Under the pieces are notes generated by a model that saw only the letters and a program-made list of their open reading frames with translations, searched no databases and was not told the origin of the DNA. Of a stretch of DNA of 64,000 bases, positions 16,561 to 26,148 are shown one piece after another (within the stretch, counting starts at the first letter, position 1; each line of letters opens with the position of its first letter). The stretch is from positions 178,684 to 242,683 of the forward strand of contig NZ_JBEPIJ010000004.1 of NCBI RefSeq assembly GCF_040327995.1. The letters run 5' to 3'. Source of the stretch: Solimonas thermocellulolyticum. GTDB lineage: Bacteria; Pseudomonadota; Gammaproteobacteria; Nevskiales; Nevskiaceae. Position numbers and translations under genes: made by a program.

Positions 16561-17075
16561 CGCGCATCCTCGGCATCGATCCGGGCTCGCGCTACACGGG
16601 CTATGGCGTGATCGACACCGAGCGCGGGCAGAGTCGATTGGTGGTTTGCGGTCGCATCGTCGCCGGTACCGGCGCGATGCCGGACCGGCTGGTCGCGATC
16701 GAGCGCGAACTCGCCGGCATCGTCCATGAGCATGCGCCGCAAGAGGCCGCCTTCGAGGAGGTGTTCGTCGATCGCAATGTGCGCAGCGCGCTGGTGCTCG
16801 GCCAGGCCCGCGGGGTGGCACTGTGCGTGGTCGCACGCACCGGCCTGCCGATCGCCGAGTACGCACCGGCGCAGGTGAAAATGGCGCTGACCGGCAACGG
16901 TCGCGCCGACAAGGAGCAGGTGCAGCACATGGTCAAGCTGTTGCTCAAGCTGCATGGGCGGCTGGTTGCCGACGCCGCCGACGCGCTCGCGGTGGCACTG
17001 ACCCATGCCCAGGTGCGCGGCGTGCGTCAGCGCAGCGCCGTTTCGCTCGCGGGCAGCGGAAGGAAACACCGATGA
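16557..17075 (+). CDS. ruvC: Holliday junction endonuclease RuvC
   Basis: 172-aa nuclease that resolves Holliday junctions together with RuvAB. The RNase H-like fold has its acidic residues in the expected places: GIDPGSR at residues 5-11 (first Asp), FEEVFVDRN around residue 65 (Glu), and DAADALAVALTH near residue 140 (last Asp/His). The start is GTG at 16557, overlapping the yebC stop (GTGA). The gene ends by overlapping the ruvA ATG. Confidence 0.97.
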   Translation: MTRILGIDPGSRYTGYGVIDTERGQSRLVVCGRIVAGTGAMPDRLVAIERELAGIVHEHAPQEAAFEEVFVDRNVRSALVLGQARGVALCVVARTGLPIAEYAPAQVKMALTGNGRADKEQVQHMVKLLLKLHGRLVADAADALAVALTHAQVRGVRQRSAVSLAGSGRKHR

Positions 17076-17665
17076 TCGGACGTCTGCACGGCAAGCTCGC
17101 GCTCAAGCAGCCACCGTGGCTACTGGTCGAGGTCAACGGCGTCGGCTACGAAGTCGAGGCGCCGATGTCGACCTTCTACAAGCTGCCCGGTGTCGGCGAG
17201 ACGGTGACGCTGCATACGCACCTTTGCGTGCGCGAGGACGCGCACCTGCTGTTCGGATTTGCCAGCCTCACCGAGAAGACCCTGTTCCGCGAGCTGATCC
17301 GCGTCTCCGGCGTGGGGCCGAAGCTGGCGCTCGCGGTGCTGTCCGGCGTCGGTGTCGATGAGTTTTGGATCACGGTGCGCGCCGGCGATGCGCCGCGCCT
17401 GTCCAAGCTGCCGGGCATCGGTCGCAAGACCGCCGAGCGCCTGATCGTGGAGATGCGCGACCGCGCCGCCTCGGCAGATGCGCCGACTGCGGTGCAGGCC
17501 GCGATCGGCAACGCCGATCCATCGCCGCTACAGGACGCGCGTCAGGCGATGGCAGCGCTGGGCTACAAGCCGGCCGAGGTTCAGCGTTACACCGAGGCCG
17601 TGTATAAGGACGGCATGAGCACCGAGCAGATCATCCAGGAGGCGCTGCGGCGCGCGGTCCGGTGA
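17072..17665 (+). CDS. ruvA: Holliday junction branch-migration protein RuvA
   Basis: 197-aa DNA-binding subunit that forms tetramers on Holliday junctions and loads RuvB. There is an N-terminal OB domain (MIGRLHGKL, VEVNGVGYEVE), two helix-hairpin-helix motifs (RVSGVGPKLALAVLSG and KLPGIGRKTAERLI) and a C-terminal domain III (ARQAMAALGYKPAEV) that contacts RuvB. The ATG at 17072 overlaps the ruvC stop. An in-frame extension upstream lies inside ruvC and is not used. Confidence 0.97.
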   Translation: MIGRLHGKLALKQPPWLLVEVNGVGYEVEAPMSTFYKLPGVGETVTLHTHLCVREDAHLLFGFASLTEKTLFRELIRVSGVGPKLALAVLSGVGVDEFWITVRAGDAPRLSKLPGIGRKTAERLIVEMRDRAASADAPTAVQAAIGNADPSPLQDARQAMAALGYKPAEVQRYTEAVYKDGMSTEQIIQEALRRAVR

Positions 17666-18696
17666 GCGAGCCCGAGCGTCTGATATCGGCCGCCGCCAGC
17701 GGCGAGGACGAGCGCATCGAGCGCGCGATCCGGCCGCAGCGGCTCGCCGAGTACGTCGGCCAGCCGGCGGTGCGCGAGCAGATGGGCATCGCCATCGAGG
17801 CGGCACGCCGGCGCGGCGAGGCGCTCGATCACGTGCTGATCTTTGGTCCGCCGGGCCTGGGCAAGACCACGCTAGCGCACATCCTCGCCGCCGAAATGGG
17901 CGTCAACCTGCGCCAGACCTCGGGTCCGGTGCTCGAACGACCCGGTGATCTGGCAGCCCTGTTGACCAATCTCGAGCCGCGCGACTTGCTGTTCGTCGAC
18001 GAGATCCATCGCCTGAGTCCGATCGTCGAGGAAGTGCTGTATCCGGCGATGGAGGACTATCAGCTCGACATCGTCATCGGCGAAGGTCCGGCCGCGCGCT
18101 CGATCCGCATCGACCTGCCACCGTTCACACTGGTCGGCGCAACCACGCGTGCCGGTGCGCTGACCAGTCCGCTGCGTGACCGTTTCGGGCTGGTGCAGCG
18201 CCTGGAGTTCTACTCGGTGGCCGACCTGACCCAGATCGTGTTACGCAGTGCCCGCATCCTCAAGGCGCAGATCGACGAGGGCGGGGCCAGCGAGATCGCA
18301 CGCCGCTCGCGTGGCACGCCACGCATCGCCAATCGTCTGCTGCGGCGCGCCCGCGACTACGCCGAGGTGCGCGCAGACGGCGTCATCACCCGTGCGACCG
18401 CGAGCGAGGCCATGCGCCTGCTCAGCGTCGACACCAATGGCTTCGACCTGATGGACCGGCGCCTGCTGCTGACGCTGATCGAACGCTTCGACGGTGGACC
18501 GGCCGGACTCGACAATCTCGCCGCGGCGATCGGCGAGGCGCGCGACACCATCGAAGACGTGATCGAGCCCTACCTGATCCAACAGGGCTATCTGATGCGC
18601 ACACCGCGCGGTCGCGTCGCCGGCCGTGCCGCCTACGAGCACTACGGCCTGAAGGCGCCCGAGCGTCTGGCCACACCGGATCTGTTCGCGCCATGA
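17662..18696 (+). CDS. ruvB: Holliday junction DNA helicase RuvB
   Basis: 344-aa AAA+ motor of branch migration. Walker A is GPPGLGKTT (residues 62-70), Walker B is FVDEIHR, and the arginine-finger region reads GATTRAGALTSPLRDRF. The C-terminal winged helix ends GRVAGRAAYEHYGL. GTG start overlapping the ruvA stop (GTGA). Its own end overlaps ybgC, so DNA repair and Tol-Pal genes may share transcripts here. Confidence 0.98.
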   Translation: MSEPERLISAAASGEDERIERAIRPQRLAEYVGQPAVREQMGIAIEAARRRGEALDHVLIFGPPGLGKTTLAHILAAEMGVNLRQTSGPVLERPGDLAALLTNLEPRDLLFVDEIHRLSPIVEEVLYPAMEDYQLDIVIGEGPAARSIRIDLPPFTLVGATTRAGALTSPLRDRFGLVQRLEFYSVADLTQIVLRSARILKAQIDEGGASEIARRSRGTPRIANRLLRRARDYAEVRADGVITRATASEAMRLLSVDTNGFDLMDRRLLLTLIERFDGGPAGLDNLAAAIGEARDTIEDVIEPYLIQQGYLMRTPRGRVAGRAAYEHYGLKAPERLATPDLFAP

Positions 18697-19118
18697 GCTT
18701 ACCGGTGTTCGTCTGGCCGCTGCGTGTCTACTACGAGGACACCGACGCCAGCGGCGTCGCCTACCACGCCAACTACTTGCGCTGGTTCGAGCGCGCGCGC
18801 ACCGAGTGGCTGCGCGCGCTCGGCTTCGAGCAGACGCGTCTGCACGACGAGCTTGGCATCGTCTTCACCGTCGCCAGCCTCGACGTGCGCTACCGCCGTC
18901 CGGCGCGGCTCGACGACGAGGTCACGGTGGAGGTGCGCGTGCCGGTCGTGCGCGCGGCCAGCCTGCAGTTCGAGCAGCGTCTGCTGCGCAGCGTCGACGG
19001 CGCCGTGCTCGCCGAGTTGTCGGCCAAGGTCGGCTGTGTGGCGGCTCCCGGCTTTCGCCCGACGGCACTGCCCGAGGCCCTGCGCGCGGCGGTGGCCGCC
19101 GCGACCGGTACCGCGTAG
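18693..19118 (+). CDS. ybgC: Tol-Pal-associated acyl-CoA thioesterase YbgC
   Basis: 141-aa hotdog-fold thioesterase. The active-site segment YYEDTDASGVAYHANYLRWF (residues 10-29) holds the catalytic Asp and is followed by the long ER(A/S)RTEWLR helix. YbgC hydrolyses acyl-CoAs and is almost always the first gene of the tol-pal cluster. The ATG overlaps the ruvB stop. tolQ follows after about 200 bp that contains a likely separate promoter. Confidence 0.95.
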   Translation: MSLPVFVWPLRVYYEDTDASGVAYHANYLRWFERARTEWLRALGFEQTRLHDELGIVFTVASLDVRYRRPARLDDEVTVEVRVPVVRAASLQFEQRLLRSVDGAVLAELSAKVGCVAAPGFRPTALPEALRAAVAAATGTA

Positions 19119-19202
19119 CGGTTTACGACCCAAGCCGGCGGGCGCTTGCACTCGTCGCGGTCGCGAGCGCGTCCGGCACCTACATGTCTGCCGTAGGGGC
19201 GC

Positions 19203-19211
19203 TGTGATAAT
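19203..19211 (+). promoter_or_regulatory. Likely extended -10 promoter before tolQ
   Basis: TGTGATAAT reads as an extended -10 (TGn plus GATAAT), followed by GTTCGCCGCCCG at the expected start site about 100 bp before tolQ. This suggests that tolQRAB-pal-cpoB has a promoter of its own, apart from the ruv-ybgC transcript. No good -35 is seen. Confidence 0.45.
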
Positions 19212-19314
19212 GTTCGCCGCCCGATGAAACCTGCGCCCAAAGGCGCCGGTCTATGCGCTTCCCCCGCTTTTGTGTTCCCGGTATCGGCTGTCCGAACCTC
19301 CAACCTTCGAGCCC

Positions 19315-20004
<690 letters not shown>

Positions 20005-20016
20005 AGGAGCCGGCCG

Positions 20017-20433
<417 letters not shown>

Positions 20434-20439
20434 CCCCCG

Positions 20440-21408
20440 ATGGTCGTCGAGCGTCGCTATCTCTTGACGGCGGTCGCAGGGCACGTCGTGCTGTTCGCGC
20501 TGCTGTTCGCAAGCGCCCTGTTCCACCGCAGGATCGAGACGCCGCGGGTCATCGAGGTCGCGTTGGTCCAGGATCCGCGGCTGCAACGCCAGGCCGAGAT
20601 CGAGCGCGAGCTCGAAACGCAGCGCCAGCGCGAGCTCGAAGAACAGCGCCGTCAGCAAGAGCAGAAGCAGCGCGAGGCGGCCGAGCAGCAGCGGCTGGAA
20701 CAGCAGCGCCGGGCCGAAGAGCAAAAGCGGATCGCCGAAGAAGAGCGCAGAAAGCAAGAAGAGACGCGCCGCAAGCTCGAAGAAGAACAGCGCAGAAAGC
20801 GCGAAGAACTCGAACTCAAAGCCGAGGCGGAGCGCAAGCGCATCGAGCAAGAAAAGCGCAAGCTCGAAGAGGAGAAGCGCCGCCAGGACGAGATCCGCCG
20901 CCTCGAAGAGGAAGAGAAGCGCCGCCAAGAGGAGGCGCGCAAGCGCCGCGAGGAGGAGCAAAAGCGCCTGCTCGAAGAGGAACGCCAGCGCCAGCTCGCC
21001 GAGGCCGCGGCCGAGGCGGAGCGCATCCGCAAGCAGCGCGAGGCCGAAGAGAGGCGCCGTCGCGAAGAATTGGCCCGCATCCTCGCCGAGGAAGAGGCCG
21101 CACGGCTGGCTGCCGAACGCGCGGCCGCGCAGGCCCCCTGGGCCGCGATGATCGCCGAGAAGATTCGCCGCAACTGGATCCGGCCACCCGGCACCAGCGA
21201 CGACTTCACCTGCGTGGTGGAGATCGAACAAATTCCCGGCGGCGAAGTGGTGAGCGCGCGCATCGTGCGCAGTTGCGGCAACGAGACCCTGGATCGCTCG
21301 GTCGAAAACGCCGTGCGCAAGGCCAGCCCACTGCCGCCGCCACCGGACCCGTCATTGTTCGAACGGCGCATCCGCTCGACCTTTTGCCCGCGTGTAGGCG
21401 GGTGTTAA
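20440..21408 (+). CDS. tolA: Tol-Pal system cell-envelope spanning protein TolA
   Basis: 322-aa protein with one N-terminal membrane anchor (about residues 6-26) and a very long charged helix rich in Glu, Arg, Lys and Gln (about residues 43-225, with EEQRR/EEEKRR repeats). The C-terminal domain III (APWAAMIAEKIRRNWIRPPG to the end) binds TolB/Pal. It has two cysteines that could form the domain's disulfide (FTCVVE and RSCGNET). The coil has degenerate codon repeats but is ordinary for TolA. Located between tolR and tolB as expected. Confidence 0.95.
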   Translation: MVVERRYLLTAVAGHVVLFALLFASALFHRRIETPRVIEVALVQDPRLQRQAEIERELETQRQRELEEQRRQQEQKQREAAEQQRLEQQRRAEEQKRIAEEERRKQEETRRKLEEEQRRKREELELKAEAERKRIEQEKRKLEEEKRRQDEIRRLEEEEKRRQEEARKRREEEQKRLLEEERQRQLAEAAAEAERIRKQREAEERRRREELARILAEEEAARLAAERAAAQAPWAAMIAEKIRRNWIRPPGTSDDFTCVVEIEQIPGGEVVSARIVRSCGNETLDRSVENAVRKASPLPPPPDPSLFERRIRSTFCPRVGGC

Positions 21409-21474
21409 GGTGACGGCCGCCTGCAATCCGGGTTCAGCGAGGCTTCATCGAATTCACGTAAAGATGTCGTTTTT

Positions 21475-22758
21475 ATGAAAACTTTTCGTTGGCTGTTCGC
21501 CCTGTTACTGGCCGTCGGTGGCACCGCCCGCGCGGAACTCGAGATCACGGTGCAGGGCGGTCTCGAGCAGGCGCTGCCGATCGCCATCGTCCCGTTCAGT
21601 CAGGTCAGCGAGGTCACGCTCGACGTCGCGCAAGTGGTCGAGGACGATCTGGTACGCAGCGGTCGCTTCCGGGCCCTGCCACGGCGTGACATGCTGCAGA
21701 AGCCCAATGCGCCGGCGCAGGTCACGCCGGGCACTTGGCGTGCACAGGGCATCGACTATGTGGTCGTCGGTCAGGTGGCGAAGACTGACCAGGGCTATTT
21801 CGCCCGCTTCTTTCTGGTGGACAGCGTCGGCGGTCAGCAGCTGCTCGGCTACGACATTCCGGCGCGCAGCGTCGATCAGATGCGCTACGTCGCGCACCAG
21901 ATCGCCGATCTGATCTACGAGAAGCTGCTCGGCATGCCCGGCTACTTCAACACCAAGATCGCTTATGTCTCGGCCAAGGGCATCGGCTACCAGCGCAGCT
22001 TCGAGCTGATCGTGGCTGACGCCGACGGCTGGAATCCGCGCGTCGTCGCGACATCGCGTGAGCCGCTGTTGTCGCCGGCATGGTCGCCGGACCGCAAGCA
22101 GCTCGCCTACGTCGGCTTCGAACGCGGACGCTCGGCCGTCTACCTGCACACCCTGGCCACCGGCGAAGTCAAGCGGCTCGTCTCGGAGCGCGGCATCAAT
22201 GGTTCGCCCACGTTCTCGCCGGACGGCCGCTTCCTGGCGCTGACGCTGTCGTTCGAGAACAACCCGGATATCTACGTCCTCGACCTCAAGACCGGCAACC
22301 GTCGGCGCCTGACCGACCATTACGGCATCGACACCGAGCCGGCCTGGTCGCCCGACGGCAGCAAGCTCGTGTTCACGTCGGATCGCGGCGGCCAGCCGCA
22401 GATCTACGAGATTCCGGTCAGCGGTGGCGATCCGCGACGCCTAACCTTCGAAGGCCGGCAGAACCTGCGTGCCAGTTACTCACCCGACGGGCGCTCGCTG
22501 GTCCTCGTCAACAACGCTGACGGGCGTTATCGCATCGCCCTGCTCGACCTGGGTTCGGGCGAGATGCGCGTGCTCAGCAACGGCCCGCTGGACGAAAGCC
22601 CGAGCTTCGCTCCTGGCGGCGCCGTGGTGATCTATGCGACCCAAGGCGCCAAGGGCGCCGAACTGGCGACCGTGTCGGTCGACGGCAACGTCCGCCAGAG
22701 TCTGCGCCAGTCCGGCGGCGATGTGCGCGAACCGGCATGGTCCCCCTTGATTCGCTAG
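21475..22758 (+). CDS. tolB: Tol-Pal system beta-propeller protein TolB
   Basis: 427-aa periplasmic protein with a signal peptide (MKTFRWLFALLLAVGGTARA), an N-terminal TolA-binding domain and a six-bladed WD40-like propeller. The propeller repeats read SPAWSPDRKQLAYV, GSPTFSPDGRFLALT, TEPAWSPDGSKLVFTS, RASYSPDGRSLV and ESPSFAPGGAVVIY. TolB links TolA to the lipoprotein Pal. The 66 bp upstream contains TTAAGGT and an AT-rich stretch before the ATG but no clear terminator after tolA. Confidence 0.97.
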   Translation: MKTFRWLFALLLAVGGTARAELEITVQGGLEQALPIAIVPFSQVSEVTLDVAQVVEDDLVRSGRFRALPRRDMLQKPNAPAQVTPGTWRAQGIDYVVVGQVAKTDQGYFARFFLVDSVGGQQLLGYDIPARSVDQMRYVAHQIADLIYEKLLGMPGYFNTKIAYVSAKGIGYQRSFELIVADADGWNPRVVATSREPLLSPAWSPDRKQLAYVGFERGRSAVYLHTLATGEVKRLVSERGINGSPTFSPDGRFLALTLSFENNPDIYVLDLKTGNRRRLTDHYGIDTEPAWSPDGSKLVFTSDRGGQPQIYEIPVSGGDPRRLTFEGRQNLRASYSPDGRSLVLVNNADGRYRIALLDLGSGEMRVLSNGPLDESPSFAPGGAVVIYATQGAKGAELATVSVDGNVRQSLRQSGGDVREPAWSPLIR

Positions 22759-22815
22759 CCCCCAATCACCAATCTGCCCCACCTCTTCAGCGGTTGTACT
22801 TCAGGAGCGCGACCC

Positions 22816-23349
22816 ATGGACAAGAAAATCTGGCTGCCCGCGGTACTGGGCTTGGCACTGGCGGTGCAGGGATGTGGATCGAACAAAGCGCGTAGCGCAT
22901 CGGAAGGTGGCTACGGATCGACCGCGCAGACCGGCGAGCCATACACCGACCGTATCGCGCCGCAGCCGGCACCGCTCGAAGACAGTCGCTTCGACACCGC
23001 AGCGGCGGCCGAGCGAGCGCTGTCCACCAATTTGATCTATTTCGATTTCGACGACACCACGATCCGCCCCGAGTACATGGGCGTGATCGAAACCTATGCG
23101 CGCTATCTACAGGACAATCCGTCGGCACGCGTGCGTCTGGAGGGGCATGCCGACGAGCGCGGCACACGCGAGTACAATTTAGGGCTCGGCGAACGTCGAG
23201 CGCTCTCGGTCGAGTCGGCCTTGGTCAGTCGGGGTGTGAGCCGCGAGCAGATCTCGGTGGTCAGCTACGGCGAAGAGCGTCCGGCGGTGTCGGGACATGA
23301 CGAGTCGGCCTGGGCCAAGAATCGTCGTGTGCAAATCATTCGACAGTAA
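22816..23349 (+). CDS. pal: Peptidoglycan-associated lipoprotein Pal
   Basis: 177-aa outer-membrane lipoprotein. The signal peptide ends in a lipobox (AVQGC, lipidated Cys20). After a disordered linker, the OmpA-like domain binds peptidoglycan: IYFDFDDTTI, RLEGHADERGTREYNLGLGE and the C-terminal NRRVQI. AGGAGCG precedes the ATG. It lies between tolB and cpoB in the standard order. Confidence 0.97.
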   Translation: MDKKIWLPAVLGLALAVQGCGSNKARSASEGGYGSTAQTGEPYTDRIAPQPAPLEDSRFDTAAAAERALSTNLIYFDFDDTTIRPEYMGVIETYARYLQDNPSARVRLEGHADERGTREYNLGLGERRALSVESALVSRGVSREQISVVSYGEERPAVSGHDESAWAKNRRVQIIRQ

Positions 23350-23391
23350 TCCGAGCGGCGCTGCACGGCGCCAACATCGAGGACATGCGCG

Positions 23392-24285
23392 ATGAACTGG
23401 CTGCGACTCACCGCAATCGTCTGTCTCAGTGGCACGATCTCGGCTTGTGCGAGTAGTGATTTCGGCGGGCCGATCTCCGGCGGTTCGACCGACAAGCTGT
23501 CGCCGACCGAACGACGGCTTCAGGCGATGGAGTCGCGGGTCGCCGAGCTGTCACGCCGGCTGGATGCCGTGAATCTGACCGGGATGGATCAGGAGAATCT
23601 TCGCCTGCGCGACGATCTGCGTTCGCTGCGCGGTGAGGTCGAGCGGATGCGCTACGACTTCGACCAGATGCAAAAGCGCGGTCGCGACCAGTACATAGAT
23701 CTCGATCGTCGCCTGCAACGCCTCGAGGGCGGTGCGCCGCCGTCGATCGGGACCGGCGGCAATTTTGCGCCACTGCCGTCCACCGGTGCGCGCGTAGAGG
23801 CCAGCGGCACATTGACCACGCCGCCGGTCGCGGCCGGGGCGTCCGCACCGACCGTGGCCGGCCCCGACGCCGTCGCCGCCCCGGTGACGATCTCGGCGGG
23901 TTCCGGTGCCTCGCCGGAGGAGGAAGGGGCCTACCTGGCCGCCTTCGACGCGCTCAAGAACGGCAAGTACGACGAGGCCATCCGCGGCTTCCGCAGCCTG
24001 CTCGAACGCTGGCCGCAGGGCCGCTATGCCGACAATGCGCTGTACTGGAGCGGCGAGGCCTATTACGTCAAGCGTGACTACCGCGCGGCGCTCGGCGCAT
24101 TCCAGGCCCTTTTGCAACGCTTCCCGAACAGCCCCAAGGGGCCCGATGCGATGCTCAAGGTCGGTCTTTCGCAGATCGAGCTGAACCAGCCAGCCGAAGG
24201 CCGGGCGACGCTGCAAAGACTGATCGACACCTATCCGCAGTCCAGCGCGGCGCGGCTGGCTCAGCAGCGACTGACTCCGGGTTGA
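23392..24285 (+). CDS. cpoB: Cell division coordinator CpoB/YbgF (TPR protein of the Tol-Pal cluster)
   Basis: 297-aa envelope protein. A coiled-coil trimerisation segment (about residues 40-115) is followed by a Pro/Ala linker and three tetratricopeptide repeats (AAFDALKNGKYDEAIRGFRSLL, ALYWSGEAYYVKRDYRAALGAF, LKVGLSQIELNQPAEGRATLQ). CpoB coordinates Tol-Pal with peptidoglycan synthesis by PBP1B. The N-terminus ends in ISAC (Cys19), which fits a lipobox, whereas E. coli CpoB is a soluble periplasmic protein. The stop overlaps the queE start. Confidence 0.93.
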   Translation: MNWLRLTAIVCLSGTISACASSDFGGPISGGSTDKLSPTERRLQAMESRVAELSRRLDAVNLTGMDQENLRLRDDLRSLRGEVERMRYDFDQMQKRGRDQYIDLDRRLQRLEGGAPPSIGTGGNFAPLPSTGARVEASGTLTTPPVAAGASAPTVAGPDAVAAPVTISAGSGASPEEEGAYLAAFDALKNGKYDEAIRGFRSLLERWPQGRYADNALYWSGEAYYVKRDYRAALGAFQALLQRFPNSPKGPDAMLKVGLSQIELNQPAEGRATLQRLIDTYPQSSAARLAQQRLTPG

Positions 24286-24974
24286 AGGCGGCGCACGACT
24301 CATCCGAGGCCGGCGCGGCGGCGAGCGAGGCGCAGGCGCGGCTGAAGATCACCGAGATCTTCCGCTCGCTGCAGGGCGAGGGGTCGTCGGTCGGCTGGCC
24401 GACTGCATTCGTGCGTCTCACCGGCTGTCCGCTGCGCTGCCAGTACTGCGACACCGCGTATGCGTTCCACGGCGGCCGCTGGATGTCACTGGCGTCCATC
24501 CTCGACGCGGTGCGCGCCTGCGAGACCCGGCATGTGTGCGTCACGGGCGGTGAGCCGCTGGCGCAGAAGAACTGTGCGGCGCTGCTGCGTGCACTGTGCG
24601 ACGGTGGTTGGCGCGTCTGCGTCGAAACCAGCGGCGCGATGGACATCGGTCCGCTGGATCCGCGCGTGGTCCGCGTGATGGACCTCAAGACGCCGGGTTC
24701 CGGCGAGGTGCACCGGAATCTGTGGAGCAACCTCGACAAGCTGCGCGCAGAGGACGAGGTCAAGTTCGTGATCTGCAACCGCGCCGACTACGAGTGGGCG
24801 CGCGGCATCGTGCGTGAGCACCGGCTCGATCGCCGCTGCACCGTGCTGTTCTCGCCGAGTCAGTCCGAGCTCGGTGCGCGCGAGCTGGCCGACTGGCTGC
24901 TCGCCGACCGCCTGCCGGTGCGCTTCCAGTTGCAGTTACACAAGATCCTTTGGGGCAATACGCCAGGACGTTGA
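24282..24974 (+). CDS. queE: 7-carboxy-7-deazaguanine synthase QueE
   Basis: 230-aa radical-SAM enzyme that forms the deazaguanine ring in queuosine biosynthesis. The cluster-binding cysteines are visible as GCPLRCQYC (a CxxxCxxC), preceded by EIFRSLQGEG. VTGGEPLAQ follows. The likely start is a TTG at 24282 overlapping the cpoB stop (TTGA). No ATG is available before the conserved region, so the first 20 residues, which are poorly conserved, remain uncertain. queC follows immediately. Confidence 0.95.
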   Translation: MKAAHDSSEAGAAASEAQARLKITEIFRSLQGEGSSVGWPTAFVRLTGCPLRCQYCDTAYAFHGGRWMSLASILDAVRACETRHVCVTGGEPLAQKNCAALLRALCDGGWRVCVETSGAMDIGPLDPRVVRVMDLKTPGSGEVHRNLWSNLDKLRAEDEVKFVICNRADYEWARGIVREHRLDRRCTVLFSPSQSELGARELADWLLADRLPVRFQLQLHKILWGNTPGR

Positions 24975-24978
24975 AGCG

Positions 24979-25671
24979 GTGACCTGCGAACGCAAGAAAG
25001 CCGTCGTGCTGTTGTCCGGCGGCCTCGATTCGGCCACGGTGCTCGCGCTCGCGCGCGAGCAGGGCTATGCGCTGTATGCCTTGAGCGTGGCTTATGGTCA
25101 GCGCCACGACGCCGAGCTCGCCGCCGCACGTCAACTCGCAGCGGATGCCGGGGTGGTCGAACACCGGGTGATACGGGTCGATCTCGACAGCTTCGGCGGC
25201 TCGGCGCTGACCGATGCGTCGATCGCGGTGCCGGAAACCCCCGGTGACGGTATTCCGATCACCTACGTGCCGGCACGCAACACACTATTCCTGTCGCTGG
25301 CGCTGGGCTGGGCCGAAGTACTGGATGCGCGTGACATCTTCATCGGCGTCAATGCGGTGGACTATTCCGGTTACCCGGATTGCCGGCCGGCGTTCATCGC
25401 GGCTTTCGAGCGGCTCGCGCGCATCGCGACCAAGGCCGGCGTCGAAGGCACCAGCTTCACCGTGCACGCGCCCTTGATCCACATGAGCAAGGCCGAGATC
25501 GTGCAAACCGGTACGCGTCTGGGTGTCGACTATGCGCGCACGGTGTCGTGCTACCAGGCCGATGCCGAGGGCCTTGCCTGCGGCCGCTGCGATGCCTGCC
25601 GCCTGCGTCGCGACGGCTTCGCCGCGGCGGGTCTTGCCGATCCGACACGCTACGCGGCAAGGGGCGGTTAG
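24979..25671 (+). CDS. queC: 7-cyano-7-deazaguanine synthase QueC
   Basis: 230-aa ATP-dependent amidotransferase/nitrile synthase that converts QueE's product to preQ0. The PP-loop SGGLDSATVL is near the N-terminus. VAYGQRH and YVPARNTLFLSLAL follow, and the zinc site is at the end: SCYQADAEGLACGRCDACRLR with four cysteines. I take the GTG at 24979 as start, 4 bp after queE. A longer frame begins inside queE but gives a nonconserved extension. Confidence 0.95.
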   Translation: MTCERKKAVVLLSGGLDSATVLALAREQGYALYALSVAYGQRHDAELAAARQLAADAGVVEHRVIRVDLDSFGGSALTDASIAVPETPGDGIPITYVPARNTLFLSLALGWAEVLDARDIFIGVNAVDYSGYPDCRPAFIAAFERLARIATKAGVEGTSFTVHAPLIHMSKAEIVQTGTRLGVDYARTVSCYQADAEGLACGRCDACRLRRDGFAAAGLADPTRYAARGG

Positions 25672-25691
25672 GAGCAGGCCGAGGTTTCCGG

Positions 25692-25697
25692 TATCAT
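25692..25697 (+). promoter_or_regulatory. Likely -10 element of the tRNA-Lys/tRNA-Pro unit
   Basis: TATCAT followed by GCGCGCCCC, the recurrent start context of this window, 87 bp before tRNA-Lys. A poor -35 candidate (TTAGGA) lies 18 bp upstream, overlapping the queC stop. Confidence 0.45.
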
Positions 25698-25784
25698 GCG
25701 CGCCCCTGTGCAGCCCGGCCACGGGCGCGCCGGTGGGGGTGGTGTCCGCCGCGCGATCATGCGTGATAGATGGCTGCACGATGC

Positions 25785-25860
25785 GGGTCGTTAGCTCAGC
25801 CGGTAGAGCAGCTGGCTTTTAACCAGTTGGTCGTTGGTTCGAATCCAACACGACCCACCA
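25785..25860 (+). tRNA. tRNA-Lys (anticodon TTT)
   Basis: 76 nt including an encoded CCA. The acceptor stem pairs GGGTCGT with ACGACCC. The D-arm GCTCAGCCGGTAGAGC, an anticodon loop CTTTTAA on the stem GCTGG/CCAGT, and the T-loop TTCGAAT are all present. It reads AAA/AAG lysine codons and closely resembles E. coli tRNA-Lys. Confidence 0.98.
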
Positions 25861-25885
25861 TCCACATCCGCTGCGGGCAATCGAG

Positions 25886-25947
<62 letters not shown>

Positions 25948-25963
<16 letters not shown>

Positions 25964-25999
25964 TGGCGAAGGCGCGCGCGGGCCGTCCCTGGCGCGACG
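25948..25999 (+). repeat. 52-bp direct repeat, copy 1 (contains the tRNA-Pro 3' end)
   Basis: This copy runs from the T-arm/acceptor end of tRNA-Pro into the flanking sequence. An identical copy lies exactly 145 bp further on. Duplication of a tRNA 3' end with flank is typical of attachment sites, but could also be a simple segmental duplication. Confidence 0.85.
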
Positions 26000-26010
26000 C
26001 TGCGCCGATC

Positions 26011-26077
26011 TGCGGGCACCGGCCCGCACGTCCCTGTGCGGGCGTTCGCCAGCGTGAACGTCCACCGGACGTTCACG
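26011..26077 (+). other. Hairpin-rich spacer between the two repeats
   Basis: Three inverted repeats are visible. Stem 26011-26017/26022-26028 (TGCGGGC/GCCCGCA) and stem 26022-26029/26036-26043 (GCCCGCAC/GTGCGGGC) share an arm and so exclude each other. A separate perfect 11-bp stem (26053-26063/26067-26077) has a three-base loop. None is followed by a T-run, so they are not ordinary terminators. They could process or end the tRNA transcript, or be a miniature-element relic. Confidence 0.7.
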
Positions 26078-26092
26078 ACAGCCCCGGCTCAC

Positions 26093-26144
26093 CCTGTCGC
26101 CCCGACCATGGCGAAGGCGCGCGCGGGCCGTCCCTGGCGCGACG
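26093..26144 (+). repeat. 52-bp direct repeat, copy 2
   Basis: Perfect second copy of 25948-25999, beginning CCTGTCGCCCCGACCATGG. It ends 4 bp before the stop codon of the convergent ABC-F gene. The first 16 bases would restore the 3' end of tRNA-Pro, as an attL/attR partner would. Confidence 0.85.
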
Positions 26145-26148
26145 TCGG

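Noticed and set aside
20580..21120. Repetitive GAAGAG/CGCCAG-rich stretch as a tandem repeat array
   Set aside because: It encodes the Glu/Arg/Lys coiled coil normal for TolA; the DNA repeats are degenerate.
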